Shown piece after piece: positions 47,975 to 59,616 of a stretch of DNA of 64,000 bases. The notes under the pieces are model-generated. The model had not been told where the DNA came from. It saw nothing but the letters and a program-made list of their open reading frames with translations, and made no database searches. This stretch comes from Selaginella tamariscina (lineage: Eukaryota; Streptophyta; Lycopodiopsida; Selaginellales; Selaginellaceae), in assembly GCA_003024785.1 (NCBI GenBank), contig PUQB01000090.1, positions 372,001-436,000 on the forward strand. The letters are read 5' to 3'. Each line of letters starts with the position of its first letter. The stretch's first letter is position 1. The position numbers and the translations under genes are program-made.

Positions 47975-50038
47975 CTAAGACCCAGAGAAGAAGTCAAATA
48001 ATACTCTTGGTTTTCCTCTTCTACGCGCTTGCTCCACCAAGTCTAACTCATTTCCAACACACATACACGCACGCACGCACGCACTATACTCCATCCGAAT
48101 GCAGCAGTTTGGTTCAATGTGCTTCTTCATGAACTTAACCTCCTGTTTAGTCAAAGTCGTAGCTCCCAAGGTCTAGATCCGTGAAACCTTAATAGCGGTG
48201 AGAATGTGTTCTCAAAATGCATTTAAGCAGTTAGCCTTCTTAAACACTTGCAGCATCGTAAGATAGTCCCCTGTATCTGTTGTAGCTGTAATAAGAAGCA
48301 ACAGTCAATACGTACGTACGCATGTATGTGGCTGTGTGTGTGTGATACATAAGCCCAAAAACGATACAGAAGCTGACATAAGTGCAAGACTATATATATG
48401 ATAACTTTAAGCTGCTATATTAACAACACGCACGCACGCACACGCGTGCCGTTTCACAATATGGATGTTTTTAAACGTGGTTTTTACAATTCTCTCTCCC
48501 TGCCTCCCTCTCTCTCTCTCGCTCACACGCGCAGGCAAGTACGCCTGACACATGCACGCTCTTCAGATCGTATCTTTTTTAGTAAACCCTTCTCCAATCT
48601 GACGTTCTATAAAGAAACAGAAAAAAGAGATATTCTTAATATTCTACCAATATAAGATTTCCTTACATATTTGTCCCTCTCTGTTAAGGCAGATAAAGTG
48701 TATCACGTGCGTGGTGCGTGCGTGCTCGTGTATGTGTGGAGGGACATACCTGCAAGTGCAACGTTATTTTTTTGATTTCTTTTTTTCTTCTTCTTGATTG
48801 TCTCGGCAGTACTTCGTCATCTTCTTTTCCCACTAAAAGAATAAAATATAATTTAGTATGGCTAGATTAAAAAATGTAAAATAAAATTCAATATATATAT
48901 ATCTTCATTATATTTAGGATGCAGATGCCTCTTCTCACACACACGCCGCGCACACGCACACGCACGTGCACACCGCAGACGTAAAAGAAAACTCAATATA
49001 TATTCCTTATATTGCTCTCTCTATCCCGCTTTTTATCTCCAAGGAGGTTGTATTCTTCACCAACCTAACCAATGGAAAACAATTATATTAAGTGTGGTTA
49101 TGTATATGTCATATACGAATATTCTGATTCCTTTATTTAGGAATTTAGTTCATACACATGTAGAGAGATGGTATATATTGTATTCTACACAGTATCATTT
49201 AGACAAGTCGTTCTAAAGAGGGGCGTTGTGCAATGTGCTTGCCACATAATCTTTGTACTGGTCTATTCTATACACTGAGTAGTGACTGTATAAAATAAAA
49301 GTAGGAAAAAATTATAAAACAAGAGTAAAAAGCAGATGACTTATAAAATAAGAAGTAAAATCTTAGATATATGTACAAAATGTCATTTTTGGAGATGGGT
49401 GTGTGTCTCCTTGGTGCCGAGACATGTCCATAAGTTCTCTCTCTCTCTCTCTCTCTCTCTCAACACACACACACACTACCATTGTAAATGCAGTAGATTT
49501 ACACGGATAGATAACCAGCAAGGCTATCAAAACACACACACACACACGACAACGATTTGTGTATGCACAAATATAGACAGGAAAATAAGTTCTCCAAGTT
49601 ATATGCATTGTATATGTGTGTTAATTTACTGGATGTGCATGTGTGTGCTTAACAAGGACTCGGCTTATAAGCGCTTATATACGAGTTGGAAGTGTGAGTG
49701 TGTGTAGCAGTAGTCGTGTCTATAAAAAGATGAGGGGGACATACCTGGATGTGAATGCAAGTGCTTCTTCCATACGCATCGTGTTGTCAAAAAGTATACA
49801 GTGCCAAGTCAGTCTCCTCCGGCTCAAGAACCTCTACCTCAGCTTCAATTCGAACCTGCACATGAGAGGTAAATGAAGACTTATAACGCAAACTATATTG
49901 ATATAAAACATTGTTAGCAGCCTCACCTTATTTAACAGCTTCTGCAAATGTCTTTCTAAACTTCCTCTGAGTTATCAAGTCTATCCGCAACAGTGTGAAC
50001 TCGAAACTTACAGTTTCGCTCATACTTTCCTGACCCAT
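47975..50038 (-). pseudogene. Broken multi-exon gene of unknown identity (minus strand)
   Basis: Conserved-looking exons bounded by good splice signals on the minus strand: 49,927-50,038 (MGQESMSETVSFEFTLLRID, then LITQRKFRKTFAEAV), 49,745-49,855 (VRIEAEVEVLEPEETD, LALYT, then RMEEALAF in another frame), 48,750-48,832 (Lys-rich) and a segment ending at 48,285 (ATTDTGDYLTMLQVFKKANC). The last continues into the frame at 47,975-48,169 (LTKQEVKFMKKHIEPNCC). Each exon needs one-base changes, mostly in A or T runs, to stay open: TTAAATAAG, ACTTTTTGAC, CATTTTGAG. I do not recognise the family; the GDYLTMLQVF block faintly recalls helicase-associated sequence. It may be a recent pseudogene, or a real gene in error-containing sequence. 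Confidence 0.4.
49437..49550. repeat. (CT)n and (CA)n microsatellites
   Basis: CT repeat (49,437-49,460) followed by two CA repeats (49,463-49,475; 49,531-49,548). ORFs crossing them are repeat translations. Confidence 0.85.
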
Positions 50039-50728
50039 GGATCTAGTATTCATGTTCATTTGTTTTCTCAACTTAGTATTCATATTCATTTGTTTTTTCT
50101 CAGCTTACACTCTCTGCTGAAATTTGTGGCGTCATCTCCTCTTTTGGAGGATGACACTCACCACGAATATAGACCTTTTCCCTGTTACATTAGAATAACA
50201 AAGTTTAATCAACATCGTGGATTTATGAATTATATGAAGCAGATGTTTAATGCTATGTATATAAAGTTATTATATAAAGTCATAAGAATTTATATCTTCC
50301 TATGATAAGGACAAGAATGAAAGGAGAGCGTGTCCAGCATGAGCAAAGGCATAACAGCTATATAGCGTGCCTCATGACCCACAGAAAGAATGCTATGAAC
50401 GGCCAGTTGCAATCGCAACCCTCCTAACCGACCTCAACCTAAATAAAGAACAATAAGAGACCATGTAAACTGTCGATAGTCAATGTAACCGTAGATCAGA
50501 CCGACCATGAGAGCCCAGTGCCAGACAATAAACAAGTTCATCGGCTGAACAGCAAAAGAAGCCTAATAACGCAAAGGACCAGTGATATGGGATCCAATTG
50601 AAAATTAACATACCATTTAACTTTATACCCAAAACAAACTTACACATACTGAACGAATAAAGAAGAAACCACTTGTATCCATGTGCTTTATTACTTGCTA
50701 TGCAGCACTCAATCTTTCATGGTGAAAA
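50039..50728. other. Spacer between broken genes
   Basis: Mixed-composition DNA. A coding-like minus-strand snippet (PPKEEMTPQISAESVS, about 50,155-50,105) may be a further exon of the 48-50 kb gene. Nothing else was recognised. Confidence 0.4.
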
Positions 50729-51300
50729 TCAAAGCTCTCCCGTTTCCAGCTGACGGTCAGCCTCACCATTCTGCTTCAGCTCCTTCATCCTAAACAGCAG
50801 CCTCTGGAATATCTGCGGTTCTCTCAGCCACCTGCCCCGCTGTGCTTCAGTAAGGAGGAACAATCCGCTTTGAGAATGGTTGATTTGAAGCTGAGAAAAG
50901 GGCAAAATCATCTGACAAGAATGAAGATATTAGTTTCTAGCATAGGAGAGAAATTTCGCACCTGCATTTGTCCCAAAACTTACATCGTTGATATGCGCAA
51001 AGCTGGTGTCGATAAGTCGCTTGAGCTCCCTTGGACCCATGTAAAATATATGTCTGCAGATTGGTATGTCTGTGATGTCTAAGCCAACTGCGTTTGCACA
51101 CTCCCGGCAGTCCTCTAACGTCCAGGCCTACAGGCATACTCCCTGCTTTGCAAGTGTCGGACAAGCTTGCAGAGCCAGGTATCCCAGTCGACATCAAAGA
51201 CGTCCATGTGGTCAGCCACGCAAACTTGTGGGTTAGAGCCTGAGAAGTCGGAGAGACGAATCTCCTGCCCTTGGTTCTTCTGTAGACGGCTAGAAGACCT
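50729..51300 (-). pseudogene. Unidentified minus-strand exons
   Basis: Coding-like minus-strand text in different frames: IRLSDFSGSNPQVCVADHMD and VFDVDWDTWLCKLVRHLQS (about 51,265-51,125), LEDCRECANAVGLDITDIP, ICRHIFYMGPRELKRLID and TSFAHINDVSFGTNAG (about 51,115-50,962), then after a plausible intron a terminal exon 50,729-50,890 with LFLLTEAQRGRWLREPQIF and QRLLFRMKELKQNGEADRQ and a stop at 50,729. The donor near 50,961 and the acceptor near 50,891 look usable, but the phases do not join cleanly. The family was not recognised. It ends just where the plus-strand DUF3820-like piece begins. Confidence 0.35.
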
Positions 51301-51402
51301 TTTTGTAAATACAGTAATATGAGCACCTGGAGTAGTCGCGATAATTGGTACTTTGTATGGCCGGTGCGATGTGAGGGAATTGGCAGTACCTGGAGAACTG
51401 GC

Positions 51403-51601
51403 CATAGGCATGGGTCGTTTCGAGTGTACTCCATGCGGCGAGATGCGTTTGATTTTGGAAAGCACAGAGGCAAGCACATCGATCAGGTTGATAATGGCTA
51501 TTTGGAATGGATGGTCAACAACTTCCAAGAGTCTAATCCATGGTGGAAAGCAGCAGTTGATGCCTTGACAAGAGGGGAAAATGAAGCGGCAACAATCAGC
51601 A
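51403..51601 (+). pseudogene. DUF3820-like (FGKxRGK) fragment
   Basis: The frame at 51,319-51,624 contains AFDFGKHRGKHIDQVDNGYL then EWMVNNFQESNPWW. The F-G-K-x-(K/R)-G-K...YL-W-M pattern matches the DUF3820/QSregVF_b small domain, which in plants occurs in nuclease-like proteins. It runs directly into the PPR frame (start 51,581) in a different frame. It is probably one exon of a lost gene, or the captured 5' part of the PPR locus. Confidence 0.45.
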
Positions 51602-54600
51602 ATCAGAAATGTTCATGTCCATGATCTCCTTTCTGACTTAAAGTCCTGTACCAGGAAAAAAGACCTGCACAAGGGGAAACGAGTCCATGCAAAGGCAGTG
51701 GAAACTGGGAACGAGTCGAACATGTATGTTGCAGCAACACTCATCAACATGTACGCCAAGTGCGGCAGCATGGTAGACGCTCGGACAGTGTTTGACAGTA
51801 TCCAGGAGCCGGACGTGGTGTCCTGGACTGCTGTGATCCTGGGATATGCGACAGTGCACAAGGTCTTGCTGCCCTGGACTTGTTTTCGAGGATGAAGGAC
51901 GAAGATGTCCGCCGATTCCATGACTTATCTTGCTGCCCTCAAGGCCTGCACGTCACTGGCAGCAGATGGAGATGAAATGGAAAGAAAAGGTGTCTGGAAC
52001 GAGGTAGAGAGATACATTTGGAGATTGGTTGCCATATGAATCAGTTCGTGCAGAGCACGCTCATACATGTATGCCAAGTGTGGCAGCATGGTAGACGCTA
52101 GGAGCGTGTTTGACAGTATCCAGGAGCCGGTGTGGTGTCCTGGAATGCTGTGATCCTGGGATATGCGGACAGTGCACAAGGTCTTGCTGCCCTGGACTTG
52201 TTTTTGAGATGAAGGACGAGAGAAGATGTGCACCTGATTCAGTGACATATATTGCTGCCCTCAAGGCCTGCACGTCACTGGCAGCAGATGGAGATGAAAG
52301 GAGAAAGAAAAGGTGTCTGGAACGAGGTAGAGAGATACATTTGGAGATTGGTTGCCATATGAATCAGTTTGTCAGAGCACGCTCATAGACATGTATGCCA
52401 AGTGTGGCAGTATGGTAGACGCTAGGAGTGTGTTTGAGAGTATCCAGGAGCCGGGTGTGGTGTCCTGGAATGCTGTGATCTGGGATATGCGGACAGTGCA
52501 CAAGGTCTTCTGCCCTGGACTTGTTTTCGAGGATGAAAGACGAGAGAAGATGTGCTCCTGATTCGTGACATATGTTGCTGCCCTCAAGGCCTGCACGTCA
52601 CTGGCAGCAGATGGAGATGAAGTGGAAAGAAAAGGTGTCTGGAACGAGGTAGAGAGATACATTTGGAGATTGGTTGCCATATGAATCAATTTGTGCAGAG
52701 CACGCTCATAAATATGTATGCTAAGTGTGGCAGTATGGTAGATGCTAGGAGCGTGTTTAACAGTATTCAGAAGCCGAGTGTGGTGTCCTGGAATGCTTAT
52801 GATCCTGGGATATGCGAATAGTGCACAAGGTCTTGTTGCCCTGGACTTGTTTTCGAGGATGAAGGACGAGAGAAGATGTGTGCCTGATTCTGTGACATAT
52901 GTTGCTGCCCTCAAGGCTGCACGTCACTGGCAGCAGATGGAGATGAAAGTGGAAAGAAAAGGTGTCTGGAACGAGGTAGAGATACATTTGGAGATTGGTT
53001 GCCATATGAATCAGTTTGTGCAGAACACGCTCATAGACATGTATGCCAAGTGTGGCAGCATGTAGATATTAGGAGCGTGTTTGACAGTATCCAGGAGCCG
53101 GACGTGGTGTCCTGGAATGCTTGATCCTGGATATGCGGATAATGGACAAGGTCTTGTTGCCTTGGACTTGTTTTCGATGATGAAGGACAAGAAAAGATGT
53201 GCACCTGATTCTATGACATATGTTTGCTGCCCTCAAGGCCTGCACGTCACTGGCAGCAGATGGAGATGAAAGTGGAAAGAAAAGGTGTCTGGAACGAGGT
53301 AGAGAGATACATTTGGAGATTGGTTGCCATATGAATCAGTTTGTGCAGACACGCTCATAGACATGTATGCAAGTGCGGCAGCATGGTAGACGCTCGGACA
53401 ATGTTTGACAGTATCCAGGAGCCGGATGTGGTGTCCTGGACTGCTGTGATCTGGGATATGCGGACAGTGGACAAGGTTTGCTGCCTTGGACTTGTTTTGG
53501 AGAATGAAGGACGAGAGAAGATGTCTGTTTGATTCCACGACTTATCTTGCTGCTCTCAAGGCCTGCACGTCACTGGCAGCAGATGGAGATGAAAGTGGAA
53601 AGAAAAGGTGTCTGGAAAGAGGTAGAGAGATACATTTGGAGATTGGTTGCCATATGAATCAGTTCGTGCAGAACATGCTCATAGACATGTATGCCAAGTG
53701 TGGCAGCATGGTAGAGCTAGGAGCGTGTTTGACAGTATCCAGGAGCCAGACGTGGTGTCCTGGAATGCTCTGATTCTGGGCTATGTGGACAATGAGCAGG
53801 GTCTTGTTGCCTTGGATTGCTTCTCCAAAATGAAAGTGGAGTGCAGATGTGCACCCAACTGCGTAACATATGTTGCTGCTCTCAAGGCTTGTGGTTTAAA
53901 TGGGGCCTTAGCCATTGGACGGAGGTTCCATTCAGAGATAAGGGAATTTGATGCCCATGTAGTAACATCTTTGGTAGACTTTTATGCTAAATGTGGAAGC
54001 ATGAAAGAGGCTCGTGAGGTATTTGATTTGCACCCAAGAGTAAGGATGTATCAACATGGAATGCGCTTTTAGCAGGTTATGGTAGGTTTGGGAATACTGG
54101 TTTTGTATTTAACCTTTTTGAGTTAATGCAAGATCATGATTTTCGACCAAATGCTATTACATTTTTGTGCATGCTTGAATGTTGTAGCCATGCAGGTTAG
54201 TAGAAAAGGCATGGGAGTACCTTGAGTAATGCCTACCCAGTATGAACTCACTCCTACTGCAATGCATTACACCTGCATGATTGACCTTTAGGTCGTGCAA
54301 ATAAGCTAGACGAGGCTGTTGTTTTGTTACAAAAAATGCCTTGCAATCCTAATGTAATGGATAACACTTTGGGTGCTTGTCGCAAATGGGAGAATGTTGA
54401 ATAGGAAGGATGGCTTTCAATGTTTCGGTGAATTTGGATAAAAAAAATGCATCTGCTTATATACTTATGGCTGAGATATATGGTAGTATAGTATGTGGAA
54501 GAGCAAGAGAAGTGTTGGAAACAATGATGAAGTTTGGTGCTTGAACACTGTCTAAGCAAGCTTATGTTATGGATGGGCTTGAAGGATGGTTAAATTTAAA

Positions 54601-54640
54601 GACAAATTGAAACAGTTTCTTAAAGGCATGTAAGAACACA
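51581..54640 (+). pseudogene. PLS-class PPR gene, frameshifted, with expanded repeat block
   Basis: PLS-type PPR proteins act in mitochondria or chloroplasts, binding RNA for C-to-U editing and processing. The frame opens MKRQQSAIRNVHVHDLLSDL with LHKGKRVHAKAVETG, then repeats of the type LINMYAKCGSMVDARTVFDS, IQEPDVVSWTAVILGYA, DSVTYVAALKACTSLAA. After seven near-identical units come a divergent one (CGLNGALAIGRRFHSEI, VTSLVDFYAKCGSMKEAREV) and an E-domain-like tail (FLCMLECCSHAG, ANKLDEAVVLLQKMPCNPN, ASAYILMAEIYGS). No DYW deaminase motif (HxE, CxxC) follows. Many one-base indels and stops break the frame, so the copy is not translatable. No transit peptide or intron was seen. Confidence 0.88.
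51755..54016 (+). repeat. Seven tandem PPR-triplet units of about 324 bp
   Basis: The landmark GCCAAGTG(C/T)GGCAG(C/T)ATG starts at 51,755, 52,073, 52,397, 52,720, 53,045, 53,369 and 53,693, giving spacings of 318, 324, 323, 325, 324 and 324. A unit of 324 bp is 108 codons, about one P-L-S triplet. Units also share CTGCACGTCACTGGCAGCAG and GAAAGAAAAGGTGTCTGGAA, differing at only a few positions by eye. Deviations from 324 are the frameshifts. The downstream unit (from about 54,016) is clearly older. Confidence 0.9.
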
Positions 54641-55590
54641 AATATGTTGTTAAATCATATAGCATGAGTCAGCTATAATGAATGATGAGAACGAAAAGGC
54701 ATTATGTGGGTACGTGTTGTTCTTTAAGTTTTTACTATGAATGTTCTTTATTTTAGATGTTGAACCGTAAAATCCTATCCTTTGCACATAAGTAAGATTG
54801 CCTTTGATAAACCCGTATTAAGGGTCTACCGAAATAAGATAAAGAAGAAATTAGACATCAGAAGGTAGGGAAAGGGTAAGGATGGCAAGGTGTAAGTCCC
54901 GTCACAGTACTAAAAATAAGAATAGTATACCACAAATTAGAAATACGAGTAAGAAGGAGACGTGTTGAGAGAGAAAGGAAACTTATATTATGTTCGTGCA
55001 TGCGCGCGGCGACTGGTTTATTATGCTGTGATCGGAGGACAAAGGGGGGGCGGAATGTACTAGTGGGATGCGATGAGTGGGTGCGGCCTCCAAGTGTCGA
55101 TGGCGCTGATTTGAAGGAGCTTCTTTTAGGTAAGCAAGCGCATCTGGCTCCGAGATGTCCAGAGATGATTCACTTGCTGTGCAGAATGCCTGCAGGCGGA
55201 ACAAGTCTTCCTTTTGTTGACGGATGCTTCCAGTGTGCTCCGTATGGTGCAGTTCAGTGGAATGCACTTGACAGCGATGGCACATGGTACAAAATAACAG
55301 TAATACTCGGGATACCCTTCCAATCCTAATCTGGTCTTTTATACCCGTACTCTAAGTCCCGTACTAGCAGTTATCGTAACTGCCTCTCAACCTTATCCAT
55401 TCAGTTACTGTAACTCCTTCTTATCCTTATTCAAACATGCTGTACTCTGTTGGTATCGTATTGCGATGATGACTCGTATTGCGGTATTGCGTTAATAATT
55501 CGTACTCCAAATATATCCTTCCCACTCTTGATTTTTCACAATATATATTGTTTTTGATATTTTCCCATTATATTGCCCATGAAATAACAT
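54641..55590. other. Spacer with one unassigned coding-like block
   Basis: The plus-strand frame at 55,000-55,329 (109 codons; NVLVGCDEWVRPPSVDGADL, LPFVDGCFQCAPYGAVQWNA) has a protein-like composition and rises in GC over its AT-rich flanks, but I do not recognise it. It may be an exon of another decayed gene. The rest has no visible features. Confidence 0.4.
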
Positions 55591-55604
55591 GAAATTCTAT
55601 CAAT

Positions 55605-56043
55605 GTTTAACTATGATCCTAACAGATGTTAATTATTATTAGCTATTGAACTATATTGACAAGCTTAAGTATTGAGAAAATAGGCCTGTTTAATGCACTT
55701 GTACATTTAGTGATGGTTCAACTAGGCTTCATTAGGTATTTGTAAGAAACTTTAAACAAAGCTAGTATTTCAATTTAAAAATCTTTTACTCTCATTTTTC
55801 ATGTTTCGGTTAAGTTACTAAATAGTTTCAGTGAGTTCGACATGTTAGATATAGATAAAAACATCCCTAGGGTTGCCTAACCCATATGCTAAATCCCTTG
55901 AGTTAGGGTTTAGGGGTCAATGGATTGTTAGATTAAACTCACCAAGTATATTTTTATTGGGAATGATATTCTGTGTTATTTCACTTTATAAAATAGGAAA
56001 ACAAAAAGGGCGGTCCCATTATCACATATATTAAATAGGATAT
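55605..56043 (+). mobile_element. Truncated copy D of the solo-LTR family
   Basis: Follows copies B and C: a TTAATGCACTTG sentence, a TTAGGTATTTGTAAGAA block, CCCTAGGGTTGCCTAACCC, then CTCACCAAGTATATT and TATCACATATATTAAATAGGA. It is cut off at 56,043, where the next LTR element begins, so that later element probably inserted into it. I did not find the missing half on the far side. Confidence 0.7.
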
Positions 56044-58079
56044 TGGTTAACGATGGGTTGACCACCTTCAAACTGCTTGCTGATGCAGACGAGCGGCAGG
56101 ACGGAGTGGTCAAGCGAGGAAGGTACAACAGGTACTAACCAACAACGACATCTGTGAGGCGGTGCTTAACCCAGGCATAGATTCGATTGTTCAAATCAAC
56201 TACCAAGTACTCAGGACACATGCGTGGAGAGGCACTTTAATGCTACATGCAGGACGCTGTCACATGGCGGCAGTGGGTCGGGGTCCTTCTAATTAGTATT
56301 CTAATTTGTATCTTGTGCCACCTTCTCTAGGGCCACACTATATTCAGTTGGGCAATATATGTATATCTCTAGATTCCTTATGTCCCCGGATCTCTCATGA
56401 TTACTCTCCTCTTGCTCCACTCCCAGCCCAACGAGATACAGCCTTGCACATAGTGGAACTCTTGTACACCTATATACGGGCCCTTGCGGCGTTTGAGTAG
56501 AGGCCATCATAGCACCTCCTAGTGCTCCCGAGGCAAGGCCGGCTTGTCGGCGCGGACCCCAGGACTGGACCTTGGTAATAGCGTCTTGATGACCACCAAG
56601 GCTTTGTAAGTCACCCCACATTTGCCTGTAGAGTCCTCGACGACCATTTGTGACAACCACTGAGGGATTGTAATTACACATGAATGAAGTTCACAGTAGC
56701 AAGTAGAGTTGTGGCCTGAAAGAGAGATTGGAGGGTTGGGATTAACTTGTTTGAACAACGAAGATCAGTGAGTACCAGTTGGACATGAGGATGCATCGGG
56801 CATGCTGAAAAAGGTTAATGGAGGCCATAGAGGCACCCTAGTTGCCACAATTGCCACCTGCTTCACCAACTCAAGAAAACGACGCAAACACCACATGGTT
56901 GAACCTCCGAGAAGTGATAAACTCGACACAGCAGCATCAGAGGCAGTCGCAAGCCACAAACGATGAAGAAAGTATGAAAAACCCATAGCACGTCTGGATG
57001 CCATTCCAGGTGTATGTACATGCAGGAATGAGCAGCACCTGGATGGGTGACCGTGCCCAGCAATGACCTATGATGCAGAGTGGGATGGGTGGCAGGATGA
57101 TGGAAGCCTCCACCTCCTCTCAATGTAGGTGAAAGTGAAGGTTACGACAAGTCCCCACATTGGAGAGCCAAACTTGTGTTTGATGAAGTACCACACAAGG
57201 AAGGAGGCCCTGCGCAAGAGAACCCTAGGAGAGGGAAAGCTTACGTTAGAGGCAGGAATCTTGAGGCAGAAAAATCAGCACGAATAGCTACATGAGATGA
57301 GAGCTGAAGGTCCTACATGGCCAACACCATGAGGGATGCAAGGTCCTCATCTGGAAGGACCCCATAGGGAGGGGCACTAATTATCGACAAAATAACCTCT
57401 GCACCAAGAGTTTAGCCGATCAGATGATGCAACAAGCCAAGGTGAGTGCCAGGATGAGAGCCCAAGGCTTTGAAAGGCCAAGTTACACATGGGACAACCA
57501 CCCACGCAAAGGCGATTGGACATTGACGAGCTGACGAACTAGGAAGAGGTGCCAACAAGGGAGGCCACATAGTGGTCACTATGGGCAAGGGACGAGGGGA
57601 TTCCATCCCAAGGTGAGGGAAATCCGCATGGGCAAGCAAGACCGTACCTGCAAGGGTGCATGACAGAGTTGCAAACATCACAAGATGAGGGGATACCGTC
57701 TCTGGGCGAGGAGAATTTGCCCCGATAGCCATGACCGTTCCGACATCGTGAGGGGATTCCGCAAGGTCACACAGTCCTACCAAGCCACTAGCTAGACTAG
57801 GGAAATCCACCTAGTCGAGGTATGCCGCACCACTAGCCATCAGGTTGGTCCCACAAAAGGGACACCTGGGAGGAGCTTGTCCTCATCACCTACCCTCAAC
57901 TAGAGGGTGAGTGTGTGAGGGAGGAAAAAGGTACCCGCAGATATCGGGACGTGGACTATAGCACATCCAAAGCGAAGGGCCCAGATCAGAGCACCTCTCA
58001 GGCTCAATGGGATGCCATGGGAATTGATTCGGTGACCTTACTAGCCTGAATGCTCAATTGGATGCAAGAGAGCACAATA

Positions 58080-59340
58080 ATAGTGCCCTTACCTATGTTC
58101 TGTGGAGCAAAGGGTGAAGATGTAGACCAGCATGTACACAAGTTTCAGCAGGTATGCGAGTTGAGGAGCGTAAGCAACAACCATAAAAAGTTGAGTGCAT
58201 TCACCACACTTTAGACAAAAAGGCACACGCTTGGTGGATGCGATTCCATAAGGCAAATGAGGGAGCTTGCTGTGAAACCGCAAGAAGGGTGTTCCTAGAT
58301 ACCTTTCAGGAGGAAAAGAGAGAGGAAGAGGTAATCCATAAGCTAACTAGCTTGAAATAGAAAGCGAGAGAGTCGATCGATAAATACATGGTCTGCATGT
58401 TGGGATACATCGCCTGAGTAAGGGATGCCCAGTCGACTTGACCAAGAAAATGTGGTACCGAAAGGGCTTGCGGCCGAAGATCCACAAGTGGATTAAGTTA
58501 GATGATGATTGGATGTTTGATAAGCTACTCCGTAAGCTAAGAAGGGTGAAAAGCGGGAAGCCAAGAGACGCCAGGAGAAGAAGATGCAAGACAAATCAGA
58601 TGCTGAGGGGACAAATGACACTACCACGGACGAGGAAAACCTTTTAGACATCCCAAAGCCTGCCAGAAAGGAGAGATGGTCAGGAGACAAAGGGCACACA
58701 TGTAGCTACAGTGAGGGGAAACCCACCGGAGGTTAGTACGGAAGGAAGACTTAACTGCAACATTGGCTCAACTGGTTACGTTGCACGCAAGCATAAGTAT
58801 TGTTAGGTGTGTAACATTCACAAGTCCCACAACACGAATGATTGTTATCAACTGACCAAACTCTTGAGTGGAAGGCACTACAGGCAGCCACATTAACGAT
58901 GGAACAAAAGGTAGAGGGGGATCCAGACAACCAAAGAAGCTATGGGCGTAGAATGGAAGGGAACAATCAACCTTGTAGGAGTCATAGTCAGGAGATCGGA
59001 GTCGAAGGTCCCATTCCCAAGAGCAGCATCCCTACCAACCTAGGTACAACGACAGGGAGAGGTGGTCAGAACACAGGGAGATGACATGTGCACTATGCGG
59101 TGGCCAGCACCCACTCTATCGATGCTCCTGGGTATCATTAATCAAACCCATGCTAGAAGCCAAGCATCCGGCATTGCAAGGGCAGCAAATGACAGAGCAT
59201 TGCCAGCCTGACACCAATCCTTACATCGTAGGCAAACTAGGTAATGGTAGTACTGCTAGGATGGGACGGCAAGATCAACACGACACCACATGCCTCCCTA
59301 ATGGAAGAAACAAGGCAACTACACATGTGTGGAACTAGGG
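58080..59340 (+). pseudogene. gag of the LTR element
   Basis: Frames join into a retrotransposon gag: LPMFCGAKGEDVDQHVYKFQ, QVCELRSVSNNHKKLSAFTT, then HAWWMRFHKANEG and ARRVFLDTFQEEKREEEV, matching the pattern PxFxGxxxEDxxxHxxxF...WW...F...F. A plant-gypsy-type Cys/His motif follows near 58,800 (VCNIHKSHNTNDCYQL), and a second, CALCGGQHPLYRC, at 59,086-59,124, which is CX2CX3HX4C, one residue shorter than the usual zinc knuckle. At least one in-frame stop and frameshifts are present. Confidence 0.65.
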
Positions 59341-59616
59341 GAAAAGGAAGGCACCACGAGAGGGAATGAGTAGCAAAATTTTCAGTGTGGAGGTAGTGGG
59401 TGAGGAAGCAAACCAACGTACCAACCACTCCAGGACCGGCAAAGCCCAACCAGAGCCAAGGGTCGAGGGGAGTAGCAAGGAGGCGGAGATGCCATGCCTT
59501 CAACTGAGGAGAGGCCAAGACATTCACGGGACAAGAAGAGCCACTCTGTCTAGTCATGCAATTGGGGCTCAGCACAAGGATAAGCTAGGTCCTGGCCAAG
59601 AGTCATTGCAACCACA

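Noticed and set aside
51613-53538. Several long minus-strand ORFs over the PPR array
   Set aside because: Antisense shadows of the repeated PPR units; they recur with the 324-bp period.
51755-53710. CRISPR-like array
   Set aside because: Units of 324 bp without short repeats and unique spacers, clearly PPR coding sequence in a plant genome.
57412-57810. 132-codon minus-strand ORF in the LTR element
   Set aside because: No recognisable motif, opposite to the gag/protease strand, in GC-rich DNA where chance ORFs are long.
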